The notes under the pieces were generated by a model. It was not told the DNA's origin and ran no database searches. It saw nothing but the letters and a program-made list of their open reading frames with translations. Source: Methylococcaceae bacterium NSM2-1 (GTDB lineage: Bacteria; Pseudomonadota; Gammaproteobacteria; Methylococcales; Methylomonadaceae). From it: DNA of 13,509 nt. Within the stretch, counting starts at the first letter, position 1. Each line of letters starts with the position of its first letter. Position numbers and translations under genes: made by a program. Positions 1 to 7,196 of this stretch are shown here, one piece after another. Location: positions 24,889-38,397 of the forward strand of contig NQJI01000017.1 of NCBI GenBank assembly GCA_002256705.1. Direction: 5' to 3'.

Positions 1-866
1 CGTTTTTCAATAAACTGAATGATCATATCGGCGATGTCCTTTCCACTGGCTGTTTCAATGCCTTTTAAGCCAGGGGATGAATTAACTTCCATTATAACCG
101 GCCCATGATTGGAACGCAGCATATCAACACCGCAGACATTCAGCCCCATTATTCTTGCTGCGCGCACTGCGGTTGAGCGTTCTTCAGGGGTCAGGCGTAT
201 CAGGGTCGCTGAGCCACCGCGATGCAGATTTGAACGGAATTCGCCTTCCGAGGCCTGTCGCTTCATCGCCGCAACCACTTTATCACCGACAACAAAGCAC
301 CGGATATCACTGCCCCCCGCTTCCTTAATGAATTCCTGCACCATAATGTTGGCATTGAGTCCCATAAAAGCCTGAATAACACTTTCTGCGGCATTATGGG
401 TTTCTGCCAGTACCACACCGATTCCTTGAGTGCCTTGCAATAGTTTAATCACCAATGGCGCGCCACCGACTTGAGAAATTAAATCTTCAATATCATCCGG
501 GTTATTGGCAAAACCAGTCACTGGCAAACCAATGCCCTTTCTGGCCAATAACTGAATTGACCGTAATTTATCCCTTGAACGTGATATGGCCACTGATTCA
601 TTGAGTGGAAAGACATTCATCATTTCAAATTGCCTTAATACTGCAGTACCGTAAAATGTCACTGAGGCACCAATTCGAGGAATAACGGCATCAAATCCGG
701 TCAAGTCTTCCCCCCGATAATGGATGGATGGATTATGCGAAGTAATATTCATATAGCAACGCAATACATCCAAAACCCGTACCTCATGTCCGCGTGCCTG
801 TGCGGCCTCAACCAAGCGAGCGGTTGAATATAGTTTAGAGTTGCGGGATAAAATAGCAATTTTCAT
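1..866 (-). CDS. rimK: RimK-type ribosomal protein S6 L-glutamate ligase (3' end beyond window)
   Basis: This is an ATP-grasp ligase that adds glutamate residues to the C-terminus of ribosomal protein S6 in the cytoplasm. Reading the minus strand from the ATG at 866 gives an uninterrupted protein of 288 residues that runs off the left edge. It starts [14 protein letters not shown] and matches E. coli RimK along its whole length as I recall it. Landmarks are [21 protein letters not shown], the ATP-grasp stretch [43 protein letters not shown] and the metal-binding end [15 protein letters not shown]. coli RimK has 300 residues, so only about a dozen are missing. No strong Shine-Dalgarno precedes the start. 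The nearest upstream sequence on this strand is a decayed open frame, so the gene probably has its own promoter. Confidence 0.95.
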   Translation of the reverse strand, partial: MKIAILSRNSKLYSTARLVEAAQARGHEVRVLDVLRCYMNITSHNPSIHYRGEDLTGFDAVIPRIGASVTFYGTAVLRQFEMMNVFPLNESVAISRSRDKLRSIQLLARKGIGLPVTGFANNPDDIEDLISQVGGAPLVIKLLQGTQGIGVVLAETHNAAESVIQAFMGLNANIMVQEFIKEAGGSDIRCFVVGDKVVAAMKRQASEGEFRSNLHRGGSATLIRLTPEERSTAVRAARIMGLNVCGVDMLRSNHGPVIMEVNSSPGLKGIETASGKDIADMIIQFIEK

Positions 867-894
867 AGGTTCTCGAATTAACACTTAGGATAAG

Positions 895-1101
895 TTATAT
901 TTTGGCACGAAATATGGCAACAAGCATTAGAAATACCTGTACGATAGCAAAAACTGGCGGCTTATAAGGGAATGTGAAAAAAGGAGGCTCTTCCTGATTT
1001 GGCGCAGTAACCACCTGATCGAATAAGTACTGATAGTAATGGTTTATAGGGTCGGTCGAAAAACCTTGCGTGAAGCGGAAATCAATAGATTTTGTAACCG
1101 A
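895..1101 (-). pseudogene. Start-less remnant of a membrane-anchored protein upstream of rimK
   Basis: A minus-strand frame stays open for about 68 codons, bounded by a stop at 1102-1104 and ending at the stop 895-897. It contains no ATG, GTG or TTG that would give a sensible start. The translation looks protein-like: it includes RFTQGFSTDPINHYYQYLF, then a proline-rich stretch, then a hydrophobic helix PPVFAIVQVFLMLVAIFRAKI at the very C-terminus. That arrangement suggests the tail of a protein with a final membrane segment whose 5' part has been lost or frame-shifted. I do not recognise the family. It sits only 28 bases upstream of rimK, so it may once have shared a transcript with it. Chance openness of this frame is the alternative. 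Confidence 0.4.
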
Positions 1102-1185
1102 TTATCGTGAAAGGGCTTGTTAAGTCTCTAATTTGAAGGGGGAGACAGGCTGGTTGGCAATGATTTTATGACTTACCCGGCGCGA

Positions 1186-2265
1186 CTATTCCGACGAAGA
1201 ATCGGTATTGAGCCATAAAAAAAACAGTTCATAGCCAAGCGATAAAATCACCGCGCCAATGAAAAGACCGATAACACCCGAACTGAGAAGTCCGCCAATC
1301 GCACCGATGAAAATAATAGCCATAGGTGTCTTGACGCCACGGCCCAGCAGGATAGGTTTAAGAATATTGTCTATTAAACTGAGAGGAATACTCCAGATCA
1401 GGAATGCCATAGCAGTAAACGTGTCAGCTGTATAAAACAGGTAGATTATTACAGGAATCAGGATCGGGGCGATACCTATCTGGGCTATGGACAAAATCAG
1501 GCAAAGCAGGGCCCAAAGACCAGCTGCCGGTACCCCTGCTACCATAAAACCGAGACCAGCAAGAAGGCTTTGAATTAACGCTACGCCTAAAATACCATTC
1601 GCCACACTGCGTATCGTTGCTTCTGCAAGGTCGGCGTAATCAGCGCCTTTTTCATCAGCAAGTCGACGAGTAATAGAACGTGCAGTACGATTGCTGCTGC
1701 TGGAATTAGCCAGCAAGATTCCAGCAATAATGATGGCAATCACAAAATGCAAAATCGCGATTCCTGCACCGGTAGCCGCTGACAATAACCAGCTACCGAT
1801 GACTTTGAGTACAGGTGTCAACTGCTGCAAAGCGCTGTGGATATTTTCCGAGGCGAGCAGCCAAAACTTGGCTAGCGGTTCACCGATAATCATCAAGTTA
1901 TGAAGATTCTCAGGCGGCGGCGGAATTGACAGAGAGCCATCTTTTATTTTCTCTGCCAGCATTTTTAGTCCATCGATCAGCGTTTCAGTAAGTAACACAG
2001 TTGGAACGATCAGTATGATCAGGAAGACAAAAGTAAACACCGTAGCCGCAAGTTTGTGCCTTTCACCAAGAGCTGTCCGCAGCCGGCTGTAAAGAGGATG
2101 AGCTGCAATGGCAATAATGCCCCCCCAGATTATCGGAGTTATAAACGGCTCGACGATCTTGAAACACCAGACTGTAATGATTATTAACAGACCTATCCGG
2201 ATAGTTGCCTCAAGCGATCTATGGAGAAAAATTCTGTCGCTTGCTGACAGGTTGGAATCATTCAT
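1186..2265 (-). CDS. AI-2E family (PerM/YdiK-like) inner-membrane transporter
   Basis: This 359-residue polytopic membrane protein belongs to the AI-2E/PerM family. Members are thought to be exporters or permeases, but few have proven substrates. An N-terminal pair of hydrophobic segments (about residues 22-57) is followed by a helix at 72-95 and a long central soluble stretch. A C-terminal bundle then carries the family hallmark SLIDNILKPILLGRGVKTP (around residues 297-315) and the Gly-rich IGAIGGLLSSGVIGLFIGA. Length is normal for the family (about 340-370). The start at 2265 is preceded by an AGAG-type Shine-Dalgarno. It is transcribed away from mutM, and the upstream 330 bases contain no other gene. 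The family call is firm, but the substrate cannot be read from the sequence. Confidence 0.9.
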   Translation of the reverse strand: MNDSNLSASDRIFLHRSLEATIRIGLLIIITVWCFKIVEPFITPIIWGGIIAIAAHPLYSRLRTALGERHKLAATVFTFVFLIILIVPTVLLTETLIDGLKMLAEKIKDGSLSIPPPPENLHNLMIIGEPLAKFWLLASENIHSALQQLTPVLKVIGSWLLSAATGAGIAILHFVIAIIIAGILLANSSSSNRTARSITRRLADEKGADYADLAEATIRSVANGILGVALIQSLLAGLGFMVAGVPAAGLWALLCLILSIAQIGIAPILIPVIIYLFYTADTFTAMAFLIWSIPLSLIDNILKPILLGRGVKTPMAIIFIGAIGGLLSSGVIGLFIGAVILSLGYELFFLWLNTDSSSE

Positions 2266-2598
2266 GATGAAGCTCTTTTTTTATTATGATTTGTGAAGTT
2301 AAACATGCTTTCAAATAGTTATTCAAATCCAAAAACAGCGCATAACACTGTTTCATCTCAATATATGTTATATCGGCCATACAAGACAATGTCTGGAATA
2401 ACTATTTCAAACGTACAATGCCACCGAGTCCAAAACTGCCTCCATCCCGGGAATAAGCAATGCGGTTCTAACCACTGCTTCATCTGCTGTGTTGTTAGGT
2501 AAAAAAGCCTGGCATCCTCTACCTGACCGAGCTCTGATTGGCAGTCTCAACCATGTTAAACTTTACACTACAAAAACAAAACCAAGGCTCCAATCACC
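2266..2598. other. Intergenic region between divergent AI-2E transporter and mutM genes
   Basis: About 330 bases without a convincing gene. Short open frames here have no family-like composition. On the minus strand near 2408-2465 a short frame reads NRIAYSRDGGSFGLGGIVRLK before a stop, which resembles the tail of an outer-membrane beta-barrel and could be a gene remnant. It is too short to call. A TTGGCA hexamer at 2538-2543 and TACACT at 2564-2569 lie upstream of mutM, but their 20-base spacing is poor, so I do not call a promoter. Confidence 0.5.
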
Positions 2599-3414
2599 AT
2601 GCCTGAATTACCCGAAGTTGAAACAACCTGCCGCGGCATCGCGCCGCATATTGAAGGGCAAACTGTCAAACAGGTTATTATCCGCCAGCCTCAACTGCGC
2701 TGGCCTGTGCCTGAATCACTCAATCAGATTTTAACCGGGCTCACTATCCAGTCCGTCTCCAGAAGGGCAAAGTATCTGCTTTTCGCTACCAATGCGGGAA
2801 CAATGTTGTTGCATTTAGGCATGTCAGGCAGTTTAAGGATTATTATGACAGGGCAGGGGGCGGGTAAACACGACCATATTGATTTTATTTTTAACGACGG
2901 CACAGTGCTGCGTTTTAACGATCCACGCCGGTTTGGTGCGGTTTTATGGACTTCCGCACCCGTAGCAGAACATCAGCTCATCAAGGATTTAGGTCCTGAA
3001 CCCTTATTAACTGATTTTAACGGCGAACTGCTTTATTCGCTATCCAGAAACCGGAAAGTGCCGGTAAAATCCTTCATTATGGACAGCCACATCGTTGTTG
3101 GGGTTGGCAATATCTATGCAAATGAAGCTTTGTTTATGGCAGGCATATTGCCATCGCGTCAAGCGGGGAAAATTTCTTTAGCCCGTTATCAGAAACTGGC
3201 TGATTGTATTCGGGTAATTTTACAACATGCCATTCAGCAAGGCGGCACAACGTTGCGGGACTTTGTCAATGAAGCCGGAAAGCCCGGTTATTTCAAGCAA
3301 CAACTCAAGGTTTACGGCCGTACGGGTTTGCTTTGTGTTCACTGTCAACAACCCTTGAAAGAAATCAGGCTAGCTAACCGCTCAACAGTTTTTTGTAGCG
3401 ATTGTCAGCGATAA
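2599..3414 (+). CDS. mutM: Formamidopyrimidine-DNA glycosylase (Fpg/MutM)
   Basis: This bifunctional glycosylase/AP lyase removes 8-oxoguanine and other oxidised purines in base-excision repair. The 271-residue protein has everything expected. The N-terminal catalytic MPELPEVET supplies Pro2 and Glu3 (P1/E2 after Met removal). The catalytic Lys58 sits in SRRAKYLLF (K57 in mature numbering). LHLGMSGSLR, FNDPRRFGAV, the helix-two-turn-helix region with GVGNIYANEALF and the intercalation/active-site motif GGTTLRDF follow. The C-terminal zinc finger has Cys246, Cys249, Cys266 and Cys269. Length matches E. coli MutM (269). The start is fixed by the invariant PELPE. The Shine-Dalgarno is weak (AAGG at 2583-2586). 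The gene appears intact and monocistronic. Confidence 0.97.
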   Translation: MPELPEVETTCRGIAPHIEGQTVKQVIIRQPQLRWPVPESLNQILTGLTIQSVSRRAKYLLFATNAGTMLLHLGMSGSLRIIMTGQGAGKHDHIDFIFNDGTVLRFNDPRRFGAVLWTSAPVAEHQLIKDLGPEPLLTDFNGELLYSLSRNRKVPVKSFIMDSHIVVGVGNIYANEALFMAGILPSRQAGKISLARYQKLADCIRVILQHAIQQGGTTLRDFVNEAGKPGYFKQQLKVYGRTGLLCVHCQQPLKEIRLANRSTVFCSDCQR

Positions 3415-3424
3415 TCAACCACCC

Positions 3425-3452
3425 GTAGAGACGTGATAATTCGCGTCTTTAC
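3425..3452. repeat. Palindromic REP-like hairpin downstream of mutM
   Basis: GTAGAGACG at 3425-3433 pairs with CGTCTTTAC at 3444-3452 around a 10-base loop, giving nine pairs with one G-T. It begins 11 bases after the mutM stop. Small interspersed palindromes of this GTAGAGACG type are, from memory, widespread in several bacterial genomes. The hairpin may double as a transcription terminator for mutM, but the T-run after it is short and broken. Confidence 0.55.
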
Positions 3453-3480
3453 TTGCTTTATAAAGATAACCCCCTATAAT
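3453..3480 (+). promoter_or_regulatory. Promoter of the B12-riboswitch operon
   Basis: A perfect sigma70 -10 hexamer TATAAT lies at 3475-3480. A weak -35 (TTGCTT, 3453-3458) is placed 16 bases upstream. Transcription would begin near 3487, directly before the first paired base of the riboswitch aptamer at 3489-3490. This agreement supports the call. Confidence 0.65.
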
Positions 3481-3488
3481 TGCGACCT

Positions 3489-3679
3489 GCTTTCAGGTTC
3501 CAGAAGATAGTCAAATCTAATGGTTAAACGGGAAGTCGGTAAGGTCTATGCCAAATCCGACGCTGCCCCCGCAACGGTATATAAGTAAAGGATCATCAGT
3601 ACGCCACTGTGTTATTGAGCATGGGAAGGTGATGATTCAGGTTCACGCCACTTATAAGCCCGGAGACCGGCCCGAAAGT
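3489..3679 (+). promoter_or_regulatory. Cobalamin (vitamin B12) riboswitch aptamer
   Basis: The RNA senses cobalamin and controls the B12 uptake genes that follow. Conserved blocks appear in order: GGTTCC at 3496-3501, the TTAAACGGGAA block near 3523-3533, the B12 box GCTGCCCCCGCAACGG at 3562-3577, GCCACTG near 3603-3609, GGGAAGGTGATGA near 3623-3635, and the terminal AGCCCGGAGACCGGCC at 3657-3672. The closing stem P1 can be drawn between 3490-3497 (CTTTCAGG) and 3671-3678 (CCCGAAAG) with one mismatch. The position immediately upstream of a BtuB-type receptor and BtuM fits exactly. Confidence 0.95.
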
Positions 3680-3801
3680 ATAATTCGCTACAGCGGAGGG
3701 CTGTTTTGCGTAAGTGATTGTGCGCCTTCGTGTCTTTCGTCTTCTGTTGTCCTCCGTCGTAATTATTTAATCGCTATGCGCGGGCGGCGCAGAGGACAAT
3801 C
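3680..3801 (+). promoter_or_regulatory. Riboswitch expression platform that sequesters the btuB ribosome-binding site
   Basis: The Shine-Dalgarno AGAGGA is at 3791-3796, five bases before the ATG at 3802. TTGTCCTC at 3747-3754 is perfectly complementary to GAGGACAA at 3792-3799, so this helix would hide it. The same pyrimidine tract can pair instead with upstream GCGGAGGGC (3693-3701 with 3749-3757, nine pairs including two G-T). That purine segment is also the loop and 3' flank of a perfect 5-bp hairpin (ACAGC 3690-3694, GCTGT 3700-3704, loop GGAGG). This hairpin is a candidate P13, and its loop could kiss the CCCCC of the B12 box. The sequence thus encodes mutually exclusive ON and OFF folds acting on translation. 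No intrinsic terminator is visible here. Confidence 0.7.
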
Positions 3802-4470
3802 ATGCAAAAATTTATAGCCAGCTCATTGTTGCTTGCGGGTATTAATACCCAGTCACAAGCACAGGAAAATCCCACAGACAATTCGTTGGAATTACCCAAC
3901 ATGGTCGTTACGGCGACAAGATCAGAACTTGCCAAAAATCAGCTGGCGGCTGCGGCCACTGTCTATACGCGCAAGGATATTGAACGCCTTCAGGTTCAAA
4001 CTTTACCTGAGCTGTTAAAAGGCACGAGCGGAATCGACATGACACAAGCTGGCGGTTACGGAAAAACCACCAGTGTATTCATGCGCGGAACGAATTCCGA
4101 TCATGTGCTGGTACTGATTGATGGCATTAAAGTCGGCTCCGTTACCTTGGGTATGACACCTTTTGAATTCATTCCTATCGATCAAATAGAGCGTGTGGAA
4201 ATTATTAAAGGTCCTCAATCGAGTCTATACGGTTCGGAAGCGATAGGCGGGGTTATCCAGATTTTTACCCGTAAAGGCAATACCATGGAAAAACCCAGCG
4301 TCACGCTGGAAGCCGGCGGCGGCTCTTATGATACCTACCGAGTCGCCGGTACTGTCAGCGGCAAATGGAAAAACAGCTGGTATACAATGGTTTTAATGCC
4401 CGGCAACCAACCTCGGGGCCCTTCGGTGTTGATCAGCCAGACAACGATGGTTACGATAACGCGGCAGTAA
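3802..4470 (+). pseudogene. btuB: BtuB-type TonB-dependent vitamin B12 receptor, N-terminal part (frameshifted)
   Basis: This is the N-terminal part of an outer-membrane cobalamin receptor. It begins with a signal peptide (residues 1-20, probable cut after SQA) and a TonB box-like LPNMVVTATRSE. The plug domain follows with LPELLKGTSGIDMTQAGG, FMRGTNSDHVLVLIDGIKVG, IERVEIIKGPQSSLYGSEAIGGVIQIFTRKG and then the first barrel strands. Around 4380 the frame is lost: after GKWKNSWYT the reading turns into unrelated sequence and stops at 4470. The family sequence continues in another frame in the next entry. Roughly eight residues expected between SWYT and NGFNA are absent, so this looks like a small deletion (length 1 mod 3) and not a single-base indel. 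The start is fixed by the Shine-Dalgarno AGAGGA and the riboswitch platform. Confidence 0.88.
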
Positions 4471-5621
4471 ATGCCCGGCTAGGTCACCGGTTTGACAACA
4501 ACGCCGAAGTGGAAGCCTTTTTTATGCGGACTCAGGGACATACCGACTATGACGGTAACTTCCAAAATAAAACGGAATTTGTAGAGCAGGTCGTCGGCGC
4601 TACAGGCAGTATGGACATAGTGGAAAACTGGCGCTCAACACTGCGTTTTGGACAAAGCCGGGATGATAACGACCAGTTTGCTCCGGATGATTCTTTCGCC
4701 AGCAAATTCAATAGTACCCGCTGGAATGCCAGTTGGCTGAATCAGTTTACCTTATCCGACAACCATCTACTGATTGCAGGCGCTGACTACCGCCTGGATG
4801 AAGTAGATAGCACGGAAAAATATACTGAAAACTCCCGTTATGATGTCGGCGTATTCACCGAATTACATAGCCAGCTATGGGATGACCATTTTGTTAATGC
4901 CTCATTACGCTGGGATGAAAATGAAGCCTTCGGCGACTATGTGACTGGCAATTTCGGCTGGCGATATAACTGGAATTACGGCATCAGCTTGTTGGCAAAC
5001 TTTGGCAACGCATTCAAGGCGCCATCGTTCAATGACCTTTATTTCCCGGATTTTGGCAACCCCAATCTGCAACCCGAAGAATCAACGTCGTTTGAAACCG
5101 GGCTTGCCGGTAACCATGACTGGGGTCAATGGGAAATACGTGCTTATCATACCGATATCGACAATTTGATCACGTCGGTCATGGATCCGGTAACTTTCAA
5201 TTTTAGTGCAGAAAACATCGGCAAGGCGCAAATTGACGGTATTGAAACTGAAATCGGCACTCAGTTGATGGGCTGGAATGGCAAACTGAGCATGAACCTG
5301 TTAAGCCCTAAAAACCGGGAGACTAATGCGCGATTGCCGCGCCGCGCCGAGAAAACCCTGGCGTTTGATTTATCCAGATCATTCGGGGCTGTTGATTTGG
5401 GCGCCAATGTACTGGCGCAAGGTGATCGTTTTGATAATACACAAAATACAATCAAAGTTGCAGGTTATGTAACCGTTGATTTAAGATCAGCCTATCATTT
5501 CAACAAAAACTGGATGCTGAGCGCCAAGCTGAACAATCTGCTGGATAAAAATTATCAAACAGTTGATACTTTTAATAGTGCAGGTAGAAACTTTTTTGTT
5601 TCAATTCATTATAACAACTGA
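4365..5621 (+). pseudogene. btuB: BtuB-type receptor, C-terminal beta-barrel part (frame-shifted continuation)
   Basis: This frame carries the rest of the receptor. True homology starts near 4386 with NGFNARQPTSGPFGV and DNDGYDNAAVNARLGHRF, typical of BtuB extracellular loop 2 and the strand after it. It continues through barrel strands including LLANFGNAFKAPSFNDLY, NPNLQPEESTSFETG and a C-terminal strand GRNFFVSIHYNN. The ATG at 4365 overlaps the upstream fragment and is unlikely to be a true start, since it precedes the homologous part and would give a barrel with no signal peptide or plug. Together the two fragments make about 600 residues, close to E. coli BtuB (614). The protein ends in Asn-Asn where most barrels end in an aromatic residue. 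If the deletion is real, the receptor is inactive here. Confidence 0.88.
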
Positions 5622-5643
5622 ATAACACATTAACTTCCAAGTC

Positions 5644-5667
5644 GGACGGATATTGCAAACACCGTCC
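5644..5667 (+). other. Hairpin in the btuB-btuM spacer
   Basis: GGACGG (5644-5649) pairs with CCGTCC (5662-5667) around a 12-base loop, in the 90-base gap between the receptor and btuM. No T-run follows, so it is not an obvious terminator. It could protect or mark a processing point in the mRNA. Confidence 0.35.
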
Positions 5668-5711
5668 TGAATAGTCCATCTCATTAACCGAATATTTCTG
5701 GAGATAACAAA

Positions 5712-6293
5712 ATGAACATAAAACAATGGTTGCAAGCTGAGTATTTACCCATTCCCCTGATTACGTTGATGGTGTTGACCCGCTTTCATCACTTTGGCGA
5801 TGTATTGCATCTTCCCGATGCCTCCCTGGCCGTTTTTTTCTTTGCCGGTTTTTACCGTAAAAAAGCGTTTTTGGGCTTCTTGCTAGCATTGGCCGCGTTG
5901 ATTGATTACATTGCCATAAAAAACGGCACCAGTAGCTGGTGCGTTTCACCTGCGTATGTTTTCCTGATTCCTACCTATGCCGTGATGTGGTTTGCCGGTC
6001 GCTACTGTTCAAAATTCAAATCAATGAAAATTACTGAACTGACTATGCAGTTTGGTCTCCTGATACTTGCGGCATCGGCTGCATTTGCCATTTCAAACGG
6101 CAGTTTTTATTTATTATCAGGACGTTATGATGGTTTTGGGTGGGTGCAATATGGTTTACGGATAGCTCAATATTACCTGCCTTATGTTGGTTATACCTTG
6201 GGTTATGTTGTTGCAGGTTGGTCAATCGTCAAACTATTCAATGCACTGCCGGACATGCGGCCAAAGTATGAAGAACTTGACAGAAGGAATTGA
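5712..6293 (+). CDS. btuM: BtuM family solitary cobalamin transporter (ECF S-component-like)
   Basis: This 193-residue inner-membrane protein with about six hydrophobic segments (near 11-24, 36-48, 52-70, 80-98, 111-132 and 145-176) fits the size and layout of ECF-type S-components. BtuM proteins are known to bind and import vitamin B12 without a dedicated ATPase. In the characterised Thiobacillus denitrificans protein, a conserved cysteine ligates cobalt and removes the cyano group. Here Cys77 lies in GTSSWCVSPAYVFLIP, at the matching place between helices. Position downstream of a B12 riboswitch and a BtuB receptor supports the call strongly. A GGAG Shine-Dalgarno (5700-5703) sets the start. 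The last 26 bases overlap the next gene, implying translational coupling. I assigned the family from memory of its motif and setting. Confidence 0.82.
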   Translation: MNIKQWLQAEYLPIPLITLMVLTRFHHFGDVLHLPDASLAVFFFAGFYRKKAFLGFLLALAALIDYIAIKNGTSSWCVSPAYVFLIPTYAVMWFAGRYCSKFKSMKITELTMQFGLLILAASAAFAISNGSFYLLSGRYDGFGWVQYGLRIAQYYLPYVGYTLGYVVAGWSIVKLFNALPDMRPKYEELDRRN

Positions 6294-6435
6294 TTTTTAT
6301 TGTGAAGACGGCTGGGTAGTTTATACCGCCGAATACCACTTGAAACGCGGCTATTGTTGTCATTCAGATTGCCGTCATTGCCCTTACGGTTATCAAGATG
6401 AGACTCAACAAAAGCCCGATGCCGCCAATGGATAG
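6268..6435 (+). CDS. Small Cys-rich protein of the DUF5522 type
   Basis: This is a 55-residue protein of unknown function. Its core DFYCEDGWVVYTAEYHLKRG leads into a tight cysteine cluster, CCHSDCRHCPYG (Cys30, Cys31, Cys35, Cys38), which looks like a metal or Fe-S binding site and is the signature of the DUF5522 family as I remember it. The chosen start, ATG 6268, lies inside the end of btuM, so ribosomes could re-initiate from one to the other. An upstream in-frame ATG at 6241 would add nine residues encoded by the btuM reading region. I reject it because the family normally starts near MKNLTEGIDFY. Its presence in a B12 operon suggests, but does not prove, a role in cobalamin or metal handling. 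Confidence 0.8.
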   Translation: MKNLTEGIDFYCEDGWVVYTAEYHLKRGYCCHSDCRHCPYGYQDETQQKPDAANG

Positions 6436-6439
6436 ACAA

Positions 6440-7042
6440 ATGACAACAGCAACAATTGACTCAACCGTTATCAATCGTGAGACGGTTGAAAACCTGGACG
6501 GCACAAACACTGAATATACGTACTTTGAACCTACCGAAGAGAAGATGAAAGGGCTAGCGCAAGATTTGTTCTCGAAAAACTGGAACAAGATTGTCGTTGG
6601 CCCTTGTGTTGAAGGCGCAGTTTTTGAAATACGTTTTGCAGCAGAGCCGAAGCTTTCTTATCTCGATGGCTACCTGACCGTTGACCTGGGTCACTGGCAT
6701 TTTCATCTTTGCCTCGGACCGCACAAGAATTGTCCATCTGAGGAACTGAGAAAGAATCGCCCCGTTGCCAAATGTGCCTTTTTCGAAATGCGCGGCGGCA
6801 AATGCGGCGGCGGACGCAGTTGGGGCTTGCGTCTGTGGAACGGTTTTGGCGACCAATTGACAACAGTTTTTTTGCCTTCGCCGTTTTTATCTGACGAGCA
6901 GCAGGTATTGCCTGAACCGCATTGGGATCGCCTGGAACTTTATTACAGTTTGCGCGAAAAGTATTTAAGCGAACCAAAACGGGAAAACTTTAAGCCGGTA
7001 AATACGCCCGATGTTAATCCGTTTTTGAACGGGCACGGATGA
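6440..7042 (+). CDS. Unrecognised Cys/His-rich 200-residue protein of the B12 operon
   Basis: I do not recognise a characterised family. The predicted cytoplasmic protein has no signal peptide or membrane helix. Its centre is striking: GHWHFHLCLGPHKNCPSEE (about residues 84-102) contains three alternating histidines, then Cys91, His95 and Cys98. It is followed by AKCAFFEMRGGKCGGGRSWG (Cys112, Cys122) and NGFGDQLTTVFLPSPFLSDE. The clustered His and Cys suggest metal, heme or corrinoid contact, which is inference. Start choice is uncertain. ATG 6440 leaves four bases after the DUF5522 stop and has a GGAT element upstream. ATG 6428 overlaps that stop, and ATG 6398 would overlap it by 38 bases. 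It is the last gene before a strong inverted repeat, so it probably ends the B12 operon. Confidence 0.82.
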   Translation: MTTATIDSTVINRETVENLDGTNTEYTYFEPTEEKMKGLAQDLFSKNWNKIVVGPCVEGAVFEIRFAAEPKLSYLDGYLTVDLGHWHFHLCLGPHKNCPSEELRKNRPVAKCAFFEMRGGKCGGGRSWGLRLWNGFGDQLTTVFLPSPFLSDEQQVLPEPHWDRLELYYSLREKYLSEPKRENFKPVNTPDVNPFLNGHG

Positions 7043-7128
7043 GAGTTATTTAACACTATTTGACCAGATTAGCCATTTCTGCCTATAGCGTGTGTGATTT
7101 AAAATACGGCTTGAATTGGTTACGAAAA

Positions 7129-7156
7129 GTACGGGCAAAATATCTTTTGCCCGTAC
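7129..7156. terminator. Perfect 12-bp inverted repeat, probable end of the B12 operon
   Basis: GTACGGGCAAAA (7129-7140) and TTTTGCCCGTAC (7145-7156) pair perfectly around the loop TATC. The A/T blocks are inside the stem, and no T-run follows in either direction. It lies 87 bases beyond the last B12-operon gene and between convergent genes, so a bidirectional terminator or mRNA-end stabiliser is the likeliest role. A palindromic protein-binding site is the alternative. Confidence 0.5.
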
Positions 7157-7196
7157 AGATTACAGTCAAGCGACATAATATAAGTATCTGTAATAA

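Noticed and set aside
2538..2569. TTGGCA...TACACT as a mutM promoter.
   Set aside because: The spacing of 20 bases is outside the useful range and the -10 match is only partial.
2293..2734. Two short open frames upstream of and overlapping mutM.
   Set aside because: Their composition is not protein-like and one overlaps the certain mutM start in another frame.
4365..4395. Recoding or internal initiation at ATG 4365 giving a separate barrel protein.
   Set aside because: There is no Shine-Dalgarno or signal peptide. The barrel would lack its plug and export signal.
6241..6267. An upstream in-frame ATG would give the DUF5522-type protein an extra Cys pair (MHCRTCGQS).
   Set aside because: These bases encode the conserved-looking tail of BtuM in another frame. 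The DUF5522 family normally begins near MKNLTEGIDFY, so the extra cysteines are probably accidental.
6531..6977. A 148-residue minus-strand open frame.
   Set aside because: It lies entirely opposite the Cys/His-rich gene and has no family-like motifs. It is a shadow of the real coding frame.
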